The translations under genes were made by a program, and so were the position numbers. Shown here in pieces: positions 33,792 through 48,089 of a DNA stretch of 64,000 nucleotides. Source of the stretch: Paraspadella gotoi (taxonomy: Eukaryota; Chaetognatha); contig CM119265.1 in the NCBI GenBank assembly GCA_051294375.1, positions 3,975,025 to 4,039,024 of the forward strand, in the 5' to 3' direction. Numbering within the stretch: the stretch's first letter is position 1; each line of letters opens with the position of its first letter. The notes beneath the pieces were generated by a model. That model did not search any database, was not told where the DNA came from, and worked only from the letters and a program-made list of their open reading frames with translations.

Positions 33792-34654
33792 ACCCCCCCC
33801 CCCCTCCCCCAAATCTTTTTTCGAAAAACGAGCGCCTTTTTTTTTTCCATTTTTCCAAGTACCTGGAGTTTTCTTAAGGACACCAGAGAAAGACGCAGCA
33901 AGAGAGGGGAGAATTGTTTAACAACTCTAAAAGGGAAGTCAGAAACACAGCGACGTTAGAAGACTAAGATTTCGCAAGCGAAACCCCAATCTAATAATTA
34001 GCATTATTTGGGCGCTATATGAAAATTTCGAACAGTCGCACAAATCCGTCCGTAAGTTTTTTCTACTTGTAATAAATGAATTCAAATTGTGCCGTGGTGC
34101 ACGAATGCGCAGGGAAGGTGAGCTAAGAGCACAAAACTTCTGTCATATTCCATATGAGGCATCCTCAACCACATTGGGAAATTAATCTTAAACCCATATT
34201 CTTTTGATGATAATCCGCTAAACCAACGATTCAAATTGCGGAGCGAGAAAAGCCGACAGGGCGATTGGCCAACGGGGAGCGTGCGAAGCAGGCGTCAAAT
34301 GGTAAACAGGCACGTAATTATTAAGTCTTTTGATGGTGCGTGTACTGTCTTGCACGCGGTTTCTAATAACAATATTATCGATCTCTAACTAAAAGTAGAA
34401 AACATCGGTTTCAACTGAAGGATGAGTAGTGTCAGTATCAAACTAATGAAGTAACATGTATCGACGAGGCCAATTCTTCTCGCGAGAGTTTATCAAAGTG
34501 CACACTAAGACAATTTATTGGGTATTATCTAACCTGGGTGATGCAATAAAAAATAATTCGTTTACCAAAATTAACGTAATAGATTTACTCAAAAATACGA
34601 GAGAGCGCAGAATGCTAATACATAACAAAATTTAATGAGAAGACGAAAAAAGCC
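33411..34654. other. 1.2-kb insert between inverted arms, no gene
   Basis: Sequence with no counterpart between the matching parts of segment A. It includes a (C)n run and mixed AT-rich DNA. No open frame of note. Confidence 0.6.
33762..33810. repeat. Poly(C) run
   Basis: Nearly uninterrupted C of about 49 bases (one A, one T), flanked by T runs. It would be a strong G-quadruplex/i-motif former and a sequencing hot-spot for error. Confidence 0.95.
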
Positions 34655-34960
34655 ACGAAAGGAATGTCCTGAGGAACGGTTTGAGAACACTTAAGTTATA
34701 AATGATAGATAAATTGATCAAATATTTTATTTATTTTGATACATATTTTTGGTTAACGAGTAAAATTGATTAACATGTTTTAAATTTGAGTTGTTCATTT
34801 AGGGAGTTGATTAGTTGGTATTGGACTGATTGAGTGATTTGATTTATTAAGTTAGTGAGAGAAGATTGATCCTCACTCTCATTCGCAGAGTTTAGTTTTT
34901 CATCTAAGGGGATTTTCGAGTCTGGTCTTACTATTTGCGCAAACTTCGGTGAATTATTAA
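34655..34960 (-). repeat. Inverted copy of the start of segment A (30634-30910)
   Basis: The reverse complement shows tcagtcaat, aattgatcaaatatt, the run of att/aat words and the gtaagaccaga word in the order of 30650-30900. Confidence 0.85.
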
Positions 34961-34968
34961 GTCAGTGA

Positions 34969-34969
34969 A

Positions 34970-35029
<60 letters not shown>

Positions 35030-35038
35030 CTCTCTCTT

Positions 35039-35074
<36 letters not shown>
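34969..35074. repeat. (CT)n microsatellite, interrupted
   Basis: CT arrays with cc/tt interruptions. Confidence 0.95.
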
Positions 35075-35077
<3 letters not shown>

Positions 35078-35204
35078 CGGGATTACATTCGCCGATTACG
35101 AAATAACATTACCCGAAGAAAAAAATTTCGAATTTGAATTTAGATTTAACGACCGAGTGAATTCGTGTCTTGTGATAGGATCAAAATAATTAATTGAACG
35201 TATA

Positions 35205-37140
35205 CTGGTTTCGTCTCAAACTCGGGAGATAGAAATCGGAGCCTCATGGGTCCGACCGCCCACGATGTCGCCCCTTCAAGCCCATACGGAAACCCCTTCT
35301 GTGCCTTTCTCCTCTTAACTTCTCTTTAACTTTCTCTTTACTTCTCTTACTTTCTCTAATTTCTTTCCCTTGCTGTGCTTTACACTATTTACTTCTCTTT
35401 ACTTCTTTTTCAACTTTCTTTTTTCGCCCTTTCTGTGCCTTTCCTCTTTATTTCTCTTTACTTCTATTTACTTTTCTTTACTTCTCTTTTTATTTCCTTT
35501 TTTTAACCTTTTTTCTCGTTTTTCTAATTATTCTGTTTGTATGCTATCTTTTTTTTTCTCCATTCTTATCTTCTTTTTCTCTTTTTTATTCTCTTCTCTT
35601 CTCCTCTCTAATTTCTTTTCTTTTTACTTTTTTAATTATTCTCTAATTTTCTTTTCTTTTCCTTTTCTTTTCTTTTCTTTTCTAACTTCTCTTAACTTTC
35701 TTTATATTTCTTTTACTTCGATCTTGCATTCTCTTAACTTTTCTCTCCTCACTTCTCTTCTGTCTCCTCTAACTCTCTTATGTCCCCTCTTTTTCATATC
35801 TTTTCTTATCATTATTCTTTCTCTACTTCGCTTCTCTTCTCTTCTTATTATCTTCTCTTTCTCCTATACTTCTCTTACTTTTTTCTCTTCTCGTTAATCT
35901 TCTCTTTCTCTTAACTTTTTTTACTCTTCTTTTATCTTATTCTTAATCTTATCTCTTATCTTATCTTCTATCTTATCTTTCCCTTCTCTGTCTCCTTCTT
36001 TTCTTCTTCTCTGATCTTCCTCTCTCTTCTTCTTCCCTTAAACTTCGTCCTCTTCTCTTCTTTTTCCTTTTCAATTTTTTTTTTTTTTTTTTCTTTTTTT
36101 TTCTCTTTCCTTCTCTAATTCACGACTTTATTATTTTCTTACCGGTCTCCTCCCTTTACTCTCTTTTAATCTTTAATAATTCCTCCCTTTACTCTCTTCA
36201 ATACTTAATAATTTCTCTCCCTTTACTTCTCTTTCCATCTTTATAATTTCCTCATTTAACTCTCAACTAATTATCTTACCTCTTCATCTTGGTTAATTTT
36301 CCGATGCACTTTAGCGTTCGCTTTATTGCTTGCTTTCTCTTGATATTTCCTTCAGTTAACTTTTCATACTAATTTTAACTTTCTCTTCATTTATATTTCA
36401 TTCCATATTTCTCTTTCTTCTCTTTCCTTCATTTTTCTCCCCTCGTCCTCCTCTCTTCCTCTCCCTTCCTGATTCCGATTCTTCCAGAATATGCGTAAAG
36501 AGAGAGAGAGAGAGAGAGAGAGCAGAGAGAGAGAGAGAGAGAGAAGAGAGAAGGAGAGAGAAGAGAGAAGAGGAGGAGAACGAGTAAAATAAAAAACTTG
36601 TGGTGAAAAAGATTATTAGTTCCATCGTCTTTCGTTTTCTCCCCTTCAGGCGGGCCAACTCCCGGCGACGAATTCTCCCCGACGACGTCTCAAACCGGAA
36701 TTCTATCGAAAAATAAAAAAAAAATATAAAGGGGAAAAACAGCAAGGAAAAGACAGAGCGGGATTGTTCCTTTTGGATCATTCTTGGCGAAGACGAAAGA
36801 TTAAACCAACAAGCAAACCAACGTTTTTTTTATTAATCTTACTTTTATGTGAGAAAGGAGAAAACAGCACACAATTTATATAAATACTCATCAAAGGCCC
36901 GCGGATAGTTGTTTTTTTTTTTGGTTATTTTTTTTCATCTCTTAAAAACTACGCCGCGGAAGGAGAAACCAGAAAGAACAGAAGATATTATTTTTCGTAT
37001 CTCTTCTCCAGTTTTATATAAATTTCATCCTACGAACGCCTTTCAACCGATTATTATCAGTTTACTTTTTTCTCTTTCATAATTTTTAAATATAGAAACA
37101 AAAAACAACAAAAAGGCGCGCAAGACAAAACGTTGAAACA
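35205..37140 (-). repeat. Duplicated segment C (noisy inverted copy)
   Basis: Reverse-complement counterpart of 24390-26170, with frequent one-base insertions and deletions in unique landmarks (for example the ggcgggcca...cggcgacgaattc region near 36652). The frame at 35370-35897 is the pyrimidine-rich tract. Confidence 0.85.
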
Positions 37141-37149
37141 AGAATAGAC

Positions 37150-37186
<37 letters not shown>
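37150..37186. repeat. (GA)n microsatellite
   Basis: About 18 GA units at the junction between segments C' and B. Confidence 0.95.
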
Positions 37187-37187
<1 letters not shown>

Positions 37188-37190
<3 letters not shown>

Positions 37191-37850
37191 GAGTTTATTT
37201 GTAATAATTTGTGAAAGTTCACAAAACGATTACTGCAAATCAGTCACGTTCGACCACTGCAGCTATATCAACAACAACAAAGTAAATTGAGGTCAAAATA
37301 GTTGAATCAAACAGAGAGAGAGAAAGGCAGACATATGGACGATAGGTGAAAACAGATATTCGGAGAGAAGGACAAAGAAACGGACAAAGAAACGGATAAA
37401 GAAACGGACAGAGAAACGGATAAAGAAACGGACAGAGAAACGGATAAAGAAACGGATAAAGAAACGGACACAGTTACGGACATAAAAACCGCAAAACGAG
37501 AATAGAAACAAAAAAATATTTTTTTTTAAAACTTGGACGAATTTCAATTTTTTTAAAATGTAAACTTTAATCAAAGAAAGAAAAGAAAAAGAAAGAAAAG
37601 AGAGAAAAGAAAAAAGATAATTTATCTTTGGATCCGCAAAAAAAAAAAACTTGGTGAAGCGAAATCACAGAGTTTAAACATTTTTCATTTGTGAAGTGAA
37701 GAGCGGGATTGAGAGGGAGTGGAGGAAGAGGAGGAGGAGGAGGAGGAGGAGGAGGGTGATTAAAACTGAGGTGAGGTTGAAACGGGAGGTGGGATTTAGA
37801 ACTGGTCAGTCTGTCTGTCTGGTAAGGTGAGATGTTTGCGGCCGCCGAGA
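37188..37850 (+). repeat. Duplicated segment B (copy 1)
   Basis: Matches 40605-41330 from gaatgaagagtttatttg to gtttgcggccgccgagatgg. Contains a 12-base tandem array (aaacggacaaag) at 37366-37470. Confidence 0.88.
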
Positions 37851-38607
37851 TGGGGCCTGAGAGGAGGAATCAATCTTCTCTCATAAACTATATAAATCCA
37901 ATCACTCCAATCAGTCAATCACTAATCACCCCACATAATGGAACAATCAAATTTAAAAACATTAATCAATATATTTAAAAAGTGTTAACAAAATATGTTA
38001 TCAATAAATAAATATTGATTCAAATTATAGTTCTATCATTTATAAATATTTAACGTTCCAGGACAATTTTTGTATTTATCGAAGAAATTCTTGGGAATTT
38101 AATTTCCATTTTGCTGAGAAAACCAAATTTTGATTAATAGAACCTCGACCAAGCAACCGTGAAGACGCTCTGTAGGGTAAAGGGTTCTATGGGTCCAACC
38201 AGTCGGAGGCAATGGGGCATTATTGCATTGCACTCAAATCGAGGAATGCTTCGCATCAGCTTCTCTCTCGCCTTCAATTCAAGGAGCTGCCGCGTTGAAG
38301 CCGTTTGCCTCGAGCCAAAAGACGCTAGCAGAACGGTTACACAACTGGGCATACCTGGTGGAATATGATTGATGATCGATATGAGGATGAATGTGATGAT
38401 GATGATTGATGATGATAATCTATGATAATGTTAATGAGTGATTGTACCACCCAAACACTCGAATATTCGGGTTCAGGGTATCAGGCGAGTTCTGAAGCGT
38501 GGAATCATACACATCTCGAGTCTCAAGGAAATTGAAGACGAAAAACAGTTCGGAATAAATTTATATTGATATATATCTAATCTCTTATTCTTCTCCTCAT
38601 CTCCGTC

Positions 38608-38659
<52 letters not shown>

Positions 38660-38804
38660 CTCTCTCCCTCTTCGCCACATCAAGTCATGCAGGAAAAAAA
38701 ATTAATCGGGAAACAATTAATTGAAGAAAAATAGAATGCGAAGCCTAATCCAGAGTTAAAACCCATCTCACTCTTCTCGAAAATTGCTCGTGGTCTGTTA
38801 AACG

Positions 38805-38883
<79 letters not shown>

Positions 38884-40540
38884 CTCACGTGTCGCGGATT
38901 CGCGAAAGCAGTGCCGTCTAAGAAGCAAGGATCATGCATTGAAGCAATGACTGTTGAAAAGTAAAGAAGGCAGAGTGGAAATGAGGGAGAGAAGGGAGAT
39001 GAAAATAGGGTAGAGAGAGGAAGGAGAAGAAAAGGGGGAATCTAGAAATTTATTATAAGAAGAGAGAAGAGGAGGAAGCAGAGGAAAGGATGAGAAGAAT
39101 AGGAACGAGAAAAAAAAAGTAAAAGCATCCAGTCACTTTCAAATCTGCGACAGTACAGAAAAACATTATTTTTTTATTTCTTTATTATTTTTACTAACAT
39201 TAATTGTTATAAAACTACTGACATTTTGTTTTCTAATCAATTATAACAGTGTCTCTCAGAGCCGCGGGAAGTCTCACTTTCTTCATTTTTTTGTCCAAAT
39301 TTTAACAGTTTTAACAATTCATAATTTTTTAACGCTGATTTGTTGATATATCTTGATCATAAAGAATATAAATGTTTTGGTAATAAAAAGTCATCTTTGG
39401 CGATTCTGTTATTATAAAAAAAAATCCCTTGTAAATACCTAACCTTATTTACTATGCGACTTTACCAATCATTTTATCAGCAAAGTCGTCTTCTCATAAT
39501 ATTCGATTACCCCTAATATTACGATTATTACGATTATTTTAAATGTTTTTCTATCACTCGCAGATTTGAATTCCCTGTAAGAAGAAGAATTGATAGTAAA
39601 TGAAGAAGAGCGAAAATGTATACACTAAATTGTATGACCTTCTCCTCCCCCAGCTCCTCCACGGGGGAAAAAAAAACGGTATCCATTGACGACGAATGTC
39701 TATCTCTGATCCTAATATTCGGCGGATTGATTCGCGGCGGTGAAGTCGCCGGGGAAGCCGAAAAAGCTAAGCCGAGTAGGGATGCTGATAGGGCGGACGA
39801 AATGCCGAGAAAATTAAGAGGCGATGAAGGCTAGTGGAAGCGTGGGCTGAAGTATACTTCGGGCGAGTCGCGCTCTTTGTTGAGTTACGAGCATGAGCGC
39901 GGATGATGCAGAATGGAGGAAGTAGTGCGGCCTAAAGTGCAGAAAATGGTTGTTTAGAAATGATTTCAGGTGGTCACAGGTCCAGGTTCTGTTTCTTCAC
40001 CGCCGAAGATGTGTTTGGTTTCAGATGTCGGATACGACACGATTTGGTCACAAAATCGATAACATATTCTCTAATAATGGCTGTGGAGATTGATTAGTTA
40101 TTAGTTATTAGATTATACTTATGATCGGAGATGTCATAGATGGTGATGGTAAGGTCAGAGATAGTTGGCGACAGTGTTGAAAAAAACTCATTTGTTTTTC
40201 AACATTTTTTTTTTATTATAATTCGTATTTTTTTAATAATTATAAGTTTTGTTGCCAGATCGACGGATCGAAAAATCGGTTGAGAAAAACAAAGTAAACA
40301 ATGAGGTCATTTATGTTGTTGCGTCTCTTCGGTCGTCAGTTCGTTGGCAAAAATGATAAAATTGGAGACATTTTAAAAAATATACATGACCTATGACAAG
40401 AGACGATCAACAACTTGAAAATCGAGAACGATCGTACGATAATGTATAGATGATGGAGATGAATGATGTCCGTTCTACGTCAAATCAATGAGCTAGAAAA
40501 TTTCGAATTCAGGAAACTACGACTTGTATTCCCTAAGTGA
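37851..40540 (+). repeat. Duplicated segment A' (noisy copy)
   Basis: Collinear with 30634-33060, but with an extra or missing base every 10-20 bases. It contains no N and continues directly into segment B'. Confidence 0.9.
38612..38887. repeat. Two (CT)n arrays in segment A'
   Basis: CT arrays at 38612-38670 and 38809-38887 bracket 140 bases of AT-rich DNA. Segment A has one array at the equivalent place. Confidence 0.93.
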
Positions 40541-40604
40541 CGAGGTGAGAGAGACGAGAGTAGGGAGAGGAGAGAGACTGAGAGAGTCGAGAGAGAAGAG
40601 AGAG

Positions 40605-41330
40605 ATGAAGAGAATGAAGAGTTTATTTGGTAATAAGTTGTGAAAGTTCACAAAACGAGATTTACGCAAATCAGTCACGTTCGACCACGCCAGCTATCAT
40701 CAACAACAACAAAGTAAATTGAGGTCAAAATTAGTTGAATCAACACAGAGAGAGAGAAAGGCAGGCACATATTGGACGGATAGGTGAAAACAGATATTCG
40801 GAGAGAAGCGACAAAGAAACGGACAAAACGAAAACGGACAAGAAACACGGAAAGAGAAACACAGGAACATAAAAAACGCCGAATAGAAAACGAAACGATA
40901 AAGAAACGGATAAAGAACGGACAGTTACGGATCACTAAAAACCGCAAACGAGGAAAATAGACACACAAAAAATATTTTCTTTTTTAAAAACTGGACGGAA
41001 TTTCAATTTTTTTGAAAATTGTAAACTTTAATCAAAGAAAGAAAAACAAAAGAAGAAAAGAGAGAAAAGAAAAAAGATAACTTTATCTTCTGTGAAATCC
41101 GGCCAAAAAAAAAAAAACTTGGTTGAAAGCGAAAATACAGATTGTTTAAACATTTTTCATTTGTGATGTGCAAACGGGATTGAGAGAGTGGAGAAGGAAG
41201 GAGAGGGGAGGTAAGGAGGAGGTGATTAAAAACTGAGGTGACGTTGAACGGGGAGGTGGGATGTTAGAACTGGTCAGTGTGTCTGTCTGGGTAAGGTGAG
41301 ATGTTTGCGGCTCGCCGAGATGGAGTTGTT
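40605..41330 (+). repeat. Duplicated segment B' (noisy copy)
   Basis: Counterpart of 37188-37850, with a decayed version of the 12-base array (40805-40925). Confidence 0.87.
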
Positions 41331-41365
41331 ATTGTTTGTAGTTGTGGTTGGGTGTTTTTTTTGAC

Positions 41366-41396
41366 GCTCACTCTCCCTCTCTCTCTCGTCTCTCTC

Positions 41397-41435
<39 letters not shown>

Positions 41436-41480
41436 CTCTCTCCTCTCTCTCTCTTCTCCTCTCTCTGTTCTCGCACTCTC
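41366..41480. repeat. (CT)n microsatellite, interrupted
   Basis: CT array with cctc/gtc interruptions. Confidence 0.95.
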
Positions 41481-41523
41481 TCACAAAAAATAGTTTTGTT
41501 TAAAACAAAACTTTTTAAAATCT

Positions 41524-41548
41524 NNNNNNNNNNNNNNNNNNNNNNNNN
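41524..41548. other. Assembly gap, 25 N
   Basis: Exactly 25 N. Confidence 0.99.
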
Positions 41549-41765
41549 CCTGTCTTGTAAATTAAAGTTGCATCTTATTTTAAATTGAACTTTACGAACT
41601 CAATTTGTTTTTTACTTCTTTTTGTTCGTTTACGCTGATAAAAACAAATGAAAACAAATTCAATTTAAAGGAATTTTAAAATGCTTACGCATTACTATTT
41701 CCGAAAGTGAATCACAGTCTTTTTTCGATTGAGTGAAAAAAAAAACACTTTTGACAAATAATCCC

Positions 41766-43904
<2,139 letters not shown>

Positions 43905-44279
43905 ACATACAACAACGAAAAAGAAAGGTTACTACCACTATTACAAAACTAAAAAATCCAAACTATAAAACCAAATATCAAAAAAAAAGAAGGAAGAGAA
44001 TAACAGAACCTTCTCCCTACGCGGAAAGGGGGGATGTATGTGGCGACCTAACAATCCACAAACCGTTTCAATTCAAGCGGCCATTGGGTGCGGAGGCAAA
44101 GTCAATTCGCCTCCCACCCAAATAGGTCCGGGGGGTTCTAGCCCCGGTGGTCCCGTCCTGGCCAAGTTTAAGAAGGGACGGGGCCGCTTAACCCGCCTGT
44201 TAACACTGGAGTTACAGCCTGAAATCCCGAAGCTCAGTGGACCTGCTTAATATTGAAACGTGTTTTCGTCATTAACACA

Positions 44280-45640
44280 TATTCAATAATTTACTGTCTC
44301 TTCAGCATTTAAGAACAATTCATGACAGTAGGGAATTTCTCTCGTCTCACAAAGAAACAATAACTTAGCAGAATCCACATGGCTTTCGATCAAGCGCTCC
44401 CACAGACTGTTCATATTCCCCAGTGCGCTCCTCGGTTTGGTAAATGGAAATGGAAATTTCGTTTTCCAAATTTACAAAGGGAACCACTCCCAGTTGAGAT
44501 CATTTCCAAACTTCTTTCCTATTTGTGTTCTTATGTTTAATCGACGGTCAAAAAAGGCGTTAATTATCAACATTGATAAAACTTTTGTTAAGTTTACGTT
44601 TATAATATAAAACTTGTATCAAATCAAATATAAAAATTATCCATCATTTAATAAATAATCTAATCTTGCCCCTGACTGTTGGGGACAAATGTACCAGACT
44701 TCGCTCACAACACAAGGTCTCATTGTATTCACCCACTTCCCAGAAGTTCATTGCGCTTTTCCCCTATCAAATAACAGCTGGTATAATGATTCAAAGAATG
44801 TTTCAATTGTATAAAAATACCATCCCCTTCATGTTTTAATATTGTTATATTATTCTAGTTTTCCACACGTTTCTTATGAATTTTATCTGGCACAAAGGAA
44901 TTTTCCACGAAACCTCATTCCGCTTTTCGTTGCGATGAAGAAGAGATAAGAATTATTTTCGCTTGGTGAATGTGATTGGTGATAAAATTCGGCTGAATGT
45001 TTTTTAATCAAGATGCTCTGGTGAGTCGATGATTGTTTTTTCTTTTATGCAGCGGCTTGTTTGGAGCCCGGCCCAATTAGAAATGAGGCGAAGGGAGCCC
45101 GAATCGGAGGCCCGGAAAGCCCCCAAATCAGCGGAAAGCGGTGAAGCGCCAATTCCGGGTTAAAAATTTCACGGCGACAGCAAAGCCTTCGTTCTTTGTT
45201 CCGACGGGTGCTGCCCGGCAACCAAGGGACGAAGAAACAACTAAAAAAAGGGATAATAAAAATTCGGTTACGTTCTAATAGTCATGTATGGTACAATGAA
45301 GACATAGTAAGAAGTATTTTATTTGCAATATTGATCATAGATCAATTATGAATAATTTTTAAGGATTCCCTTCGAAATGAAAACATAAAAGTAAATCAAG
45401 GGAAAAAAAAAACGATGGTCAGCCAAAATACCAAAACAAACAAAAGAAAAAAAACCGAAAAATAAGTAAGAAAATAAACATTAACCTAACTAAAACACCA
45501 ATTGAAGTAATAGAAATTTTAAAAAACAAGAACAAACAGAACATAACGAAATAACAAAATATATGACAAAAACAATAAAAACACGTTACCAAAATATTAC
45601 ATTCAAAACTAAATCAAACTAATATAAACCAAATATCGAG
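44280..45640 (+). repeat. Duplicated dispersed segment D2 (noisy partial copy)
   Basis: Counterpart of 42530-43660 with many one-base insertions; the GC-richer island is at 45050-45240. Confidence 0.85.
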
Positions 45641-45732
45641 ACACACAATAACGAAGCAGAAAAAAAGTGAAATAAACAAAAAAAAAGCCGATCTGAGGAA
45701 GCACCAAAAAAAAACAATCATCAAATGGATCG

Positions 45733-45757
45733 NNNNNNNNNNNNNNNNNNNNNNNNN
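45733..45757. other. Assembly gap, 25 N
   Basis: Exactly 25 N, followed by four copies of a 12-base unit (tgtcaatgtatt) at 45758-45805. Confidence 0.99.
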
Positions 45758-45910
45758 TGTCAATGTATTGTCAATGTATTGTCAATGTATTGTCAATCTA
45801 TGGTCAATACCGCCAAGGACAACGATAAAACTCAAAATTGAAATCGAGGAAAACAAAAAAAGTAAAAAATAAAAAGGAATCGAATTTAGTGAATGAGATT
45901 CCGAAAAAAA

Positions 45911-46195
45911 NNNNNNNNNNNNNNNNNNNNNNNNNNNNNNNNNNNNNNNNNNNNNNNNNNNNNNNNNNNNNNNNNNNNNNNNNNNNNNNNNNNNNNNNNN
46001 NNNNNNNNNNNNNNNNNNNNNNNNNNNNNNNNNNNNNNNNNNNNNNNNNNNNNNNNNNNNNNNNNNNNNNNNNNNNNNNNNNNNNNNNNNNNNNNNNNNN
46101 NNNNNNNNNNNNNNNNNNNNNNNNNNNNNNNNNNNNNNNNNNNNNNNNNNNNNNNNNNNNNNNNNNNNNNNNNNNNNNNNNNNNNNNNNNNNNNN
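45911..46195. other. Assembly gap, 285 N
   Basis: 285 N ending in a GA array, so a (GA)n run probably fills part of it. Confidence 0.99.
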
Positions 46196-46310
46196 AGAGA
46201 GAGAGAGAGAGCAATTAGCGATAAGGTTTGAGAAAACTTTTCAGCTTTTTCCTTTTCGCTCTCTCCCTCGGAAAGTCAACATTGGGTGCCGCCAATAGTA
46301 ATGTGAACGG

Positions 46311-46311
46311 A

Positions 46312-46364
<53 letters not shown>

Positions 46365-46372
46365 AGACGACG
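46311..46372. repeat. (GAC)n microsatellite
   Basis: About 20 units. Confidence 0.97.
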
Positions 46373-46989
46373 AATGAAACGACTGTTCCGAGGAAAAATA
46401 ACCGATTGTGATCTCAGAGTTGAAAACTCGAGATCAGGGAAAAAACTTTTAAGACGACGACGACGACATTAACCTAAATACATATCTTGTTATCTTAGCG
46501 AACGAATGTTTGCGTCTGCCCGTTCCGAGATCGAGGGAGGTCTCGCTACAACGACGACAACGACAACAACGACGACAACTTATATTTCTCGTTCGAATTT
46601 AGTCGATCGATTTAAACGAAAGTCAAATAATAGAAATAAATAAAAAGATTATAAGAAAGCTAAAGGAAAAAATAAACAGGTTAAATAAACGTAGAAAGAA
46701 ATGAAAAAAAGTTTGTTAGTTTGTTTTTTAAGACAAGGAGGAAAAGAAGTAAAAATGATGACTATGATGATGATGAGGAGAAGGAGGAGGAGGAGGAGGA
46801 GGAAAAAATTGTGAAAAAGATTTCTTAACGTGAGACTTGACTTTTGACTTTTCGTCGCCGTCGTCGTCGTCGTCGTCGTCGTCTTGAGTTCGCTTTGACA
46901 TTATAAAACTTTTTACCCCGCAAAAGGAGGTCGTAATTTTCGCCGTACGACAATTAAGTGACTTCCACAAAAATCTATAAAACACATTT

Positions 46990-47112
46990 AATTTAAGACA
47001 TTTTATTTAAGACATTTAATTGAAGATAATTAATTTAAGACAATTAATTTAAGACATTTAATTGAAAACATTTAATTGAAAACATTTAATTTAAGACATT
47101 TAATTTACCATA
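46990..47112. repeat. 13-14-base minisatellite
   Basis: Units of aatttaagacattt with aattgaaaacattt variants, about eight copies. Confidence 0.88.
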
Positions 47113-48089
47113 TTTAAATTTAATTAAAGATGTTAACTTTAAATACTTTAAAAATTGAATAAACGAAATTAAAATCTATGAAAAACATTTGTGTGTAAAA
47201 ATATGTTTTCTACAATTTGATTCAGGACATTTATAATTAAAGATTAGAATTTTTATTCTTATATTTTTCTTAATGACATATAACTTTTATACTAAGAATA
47301 AAAAAACATTTTTTTAGTTCCGTAGAATTCCGAGGTTACGTCGTCCTCCTTTTTTATGACAAAATGAGTCCCGGTTTTTTTTTCGTATTTTCTTGTGGTT
47401 TTTTTTTTATTTTTTACAAGTTTTTTTTTATCTCTCTCACTTTTTTAAAATACCGCTCCGTTTTATCTTCCTTTGTCAACCGGTAATTTTATCTTCCAGA
47501 CGCCGAGTTTTTCTTTTCTTGCTTAATTTTACGCCGATCATCTGTTCAATTTCAATTTTGAGAAAATTTATATTTAATTTTTTTTTTTACGATTCTTGAA
47601 ACAATCATCGCTGAGCAAAGTTGATAATTCGGTGACGATTCATTTCCGGGAAATGACGATGATGACGACGAAGAAATTATTTCCCCAAGTTGTAAAACTT
47701 CCGTGAATGTGAACTTCTTCGACGGCCTCGAAATCTTTTCACGTTTGTAAACAAAATCTTCACAAAAAAATTAACATCTTCTTTTTTAACAGACTTTTTA
47801 CTTCATTTTTTCTGACTTTTATCGAGACTTTCGTTCTGCCCTCTATTCATCCTAATGCATTCATTCTTTCCCCCATTCATAGATTCATCTTCGCATTCAA
47901 TTCATTCGTGATTCATTCATTTTTCGTTTCTCGGGTCTAAAAAGTCAAGATGCCAGTCAACCCCGCCCCTGGCCTGCTGGCCCCCCGGGAGCGAAGGCCT
48001 TTCTTTAAAATAAGAAAAGTGGGTCATAAAAATATCGTTAAAAATGATGAAAAATAATAAATCGTTGAAAGAGAAAAAAAAACAAACTA

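Larger units (their letters stand above)
46196..47960 (+). repeat. Duplicated segment E (cleaner copy)
   Basis: Counterpart of 51450-54560. Landmarks: aaggtttgagaaaact, (GAC)n, cgaatgtttgcgtctgccc, gaggaggagga, aggaggtcgtaattttcgc. No gene seen; acidic or Asp-rich frames are (GAC)/(GAT) translations. Confidence 0.85.

Noticed and set aside
35370-35897. 175-residue hydrophobic plus-strand frame
   Set aside because: Inverted noisy copy of the same tract.
37851-40540. Recent segmental duplication
   Set aside because: Differences are mostly one-base insertions spread evenly, which fits raw-read error better than mutation; kept as a finding about assembly instead.
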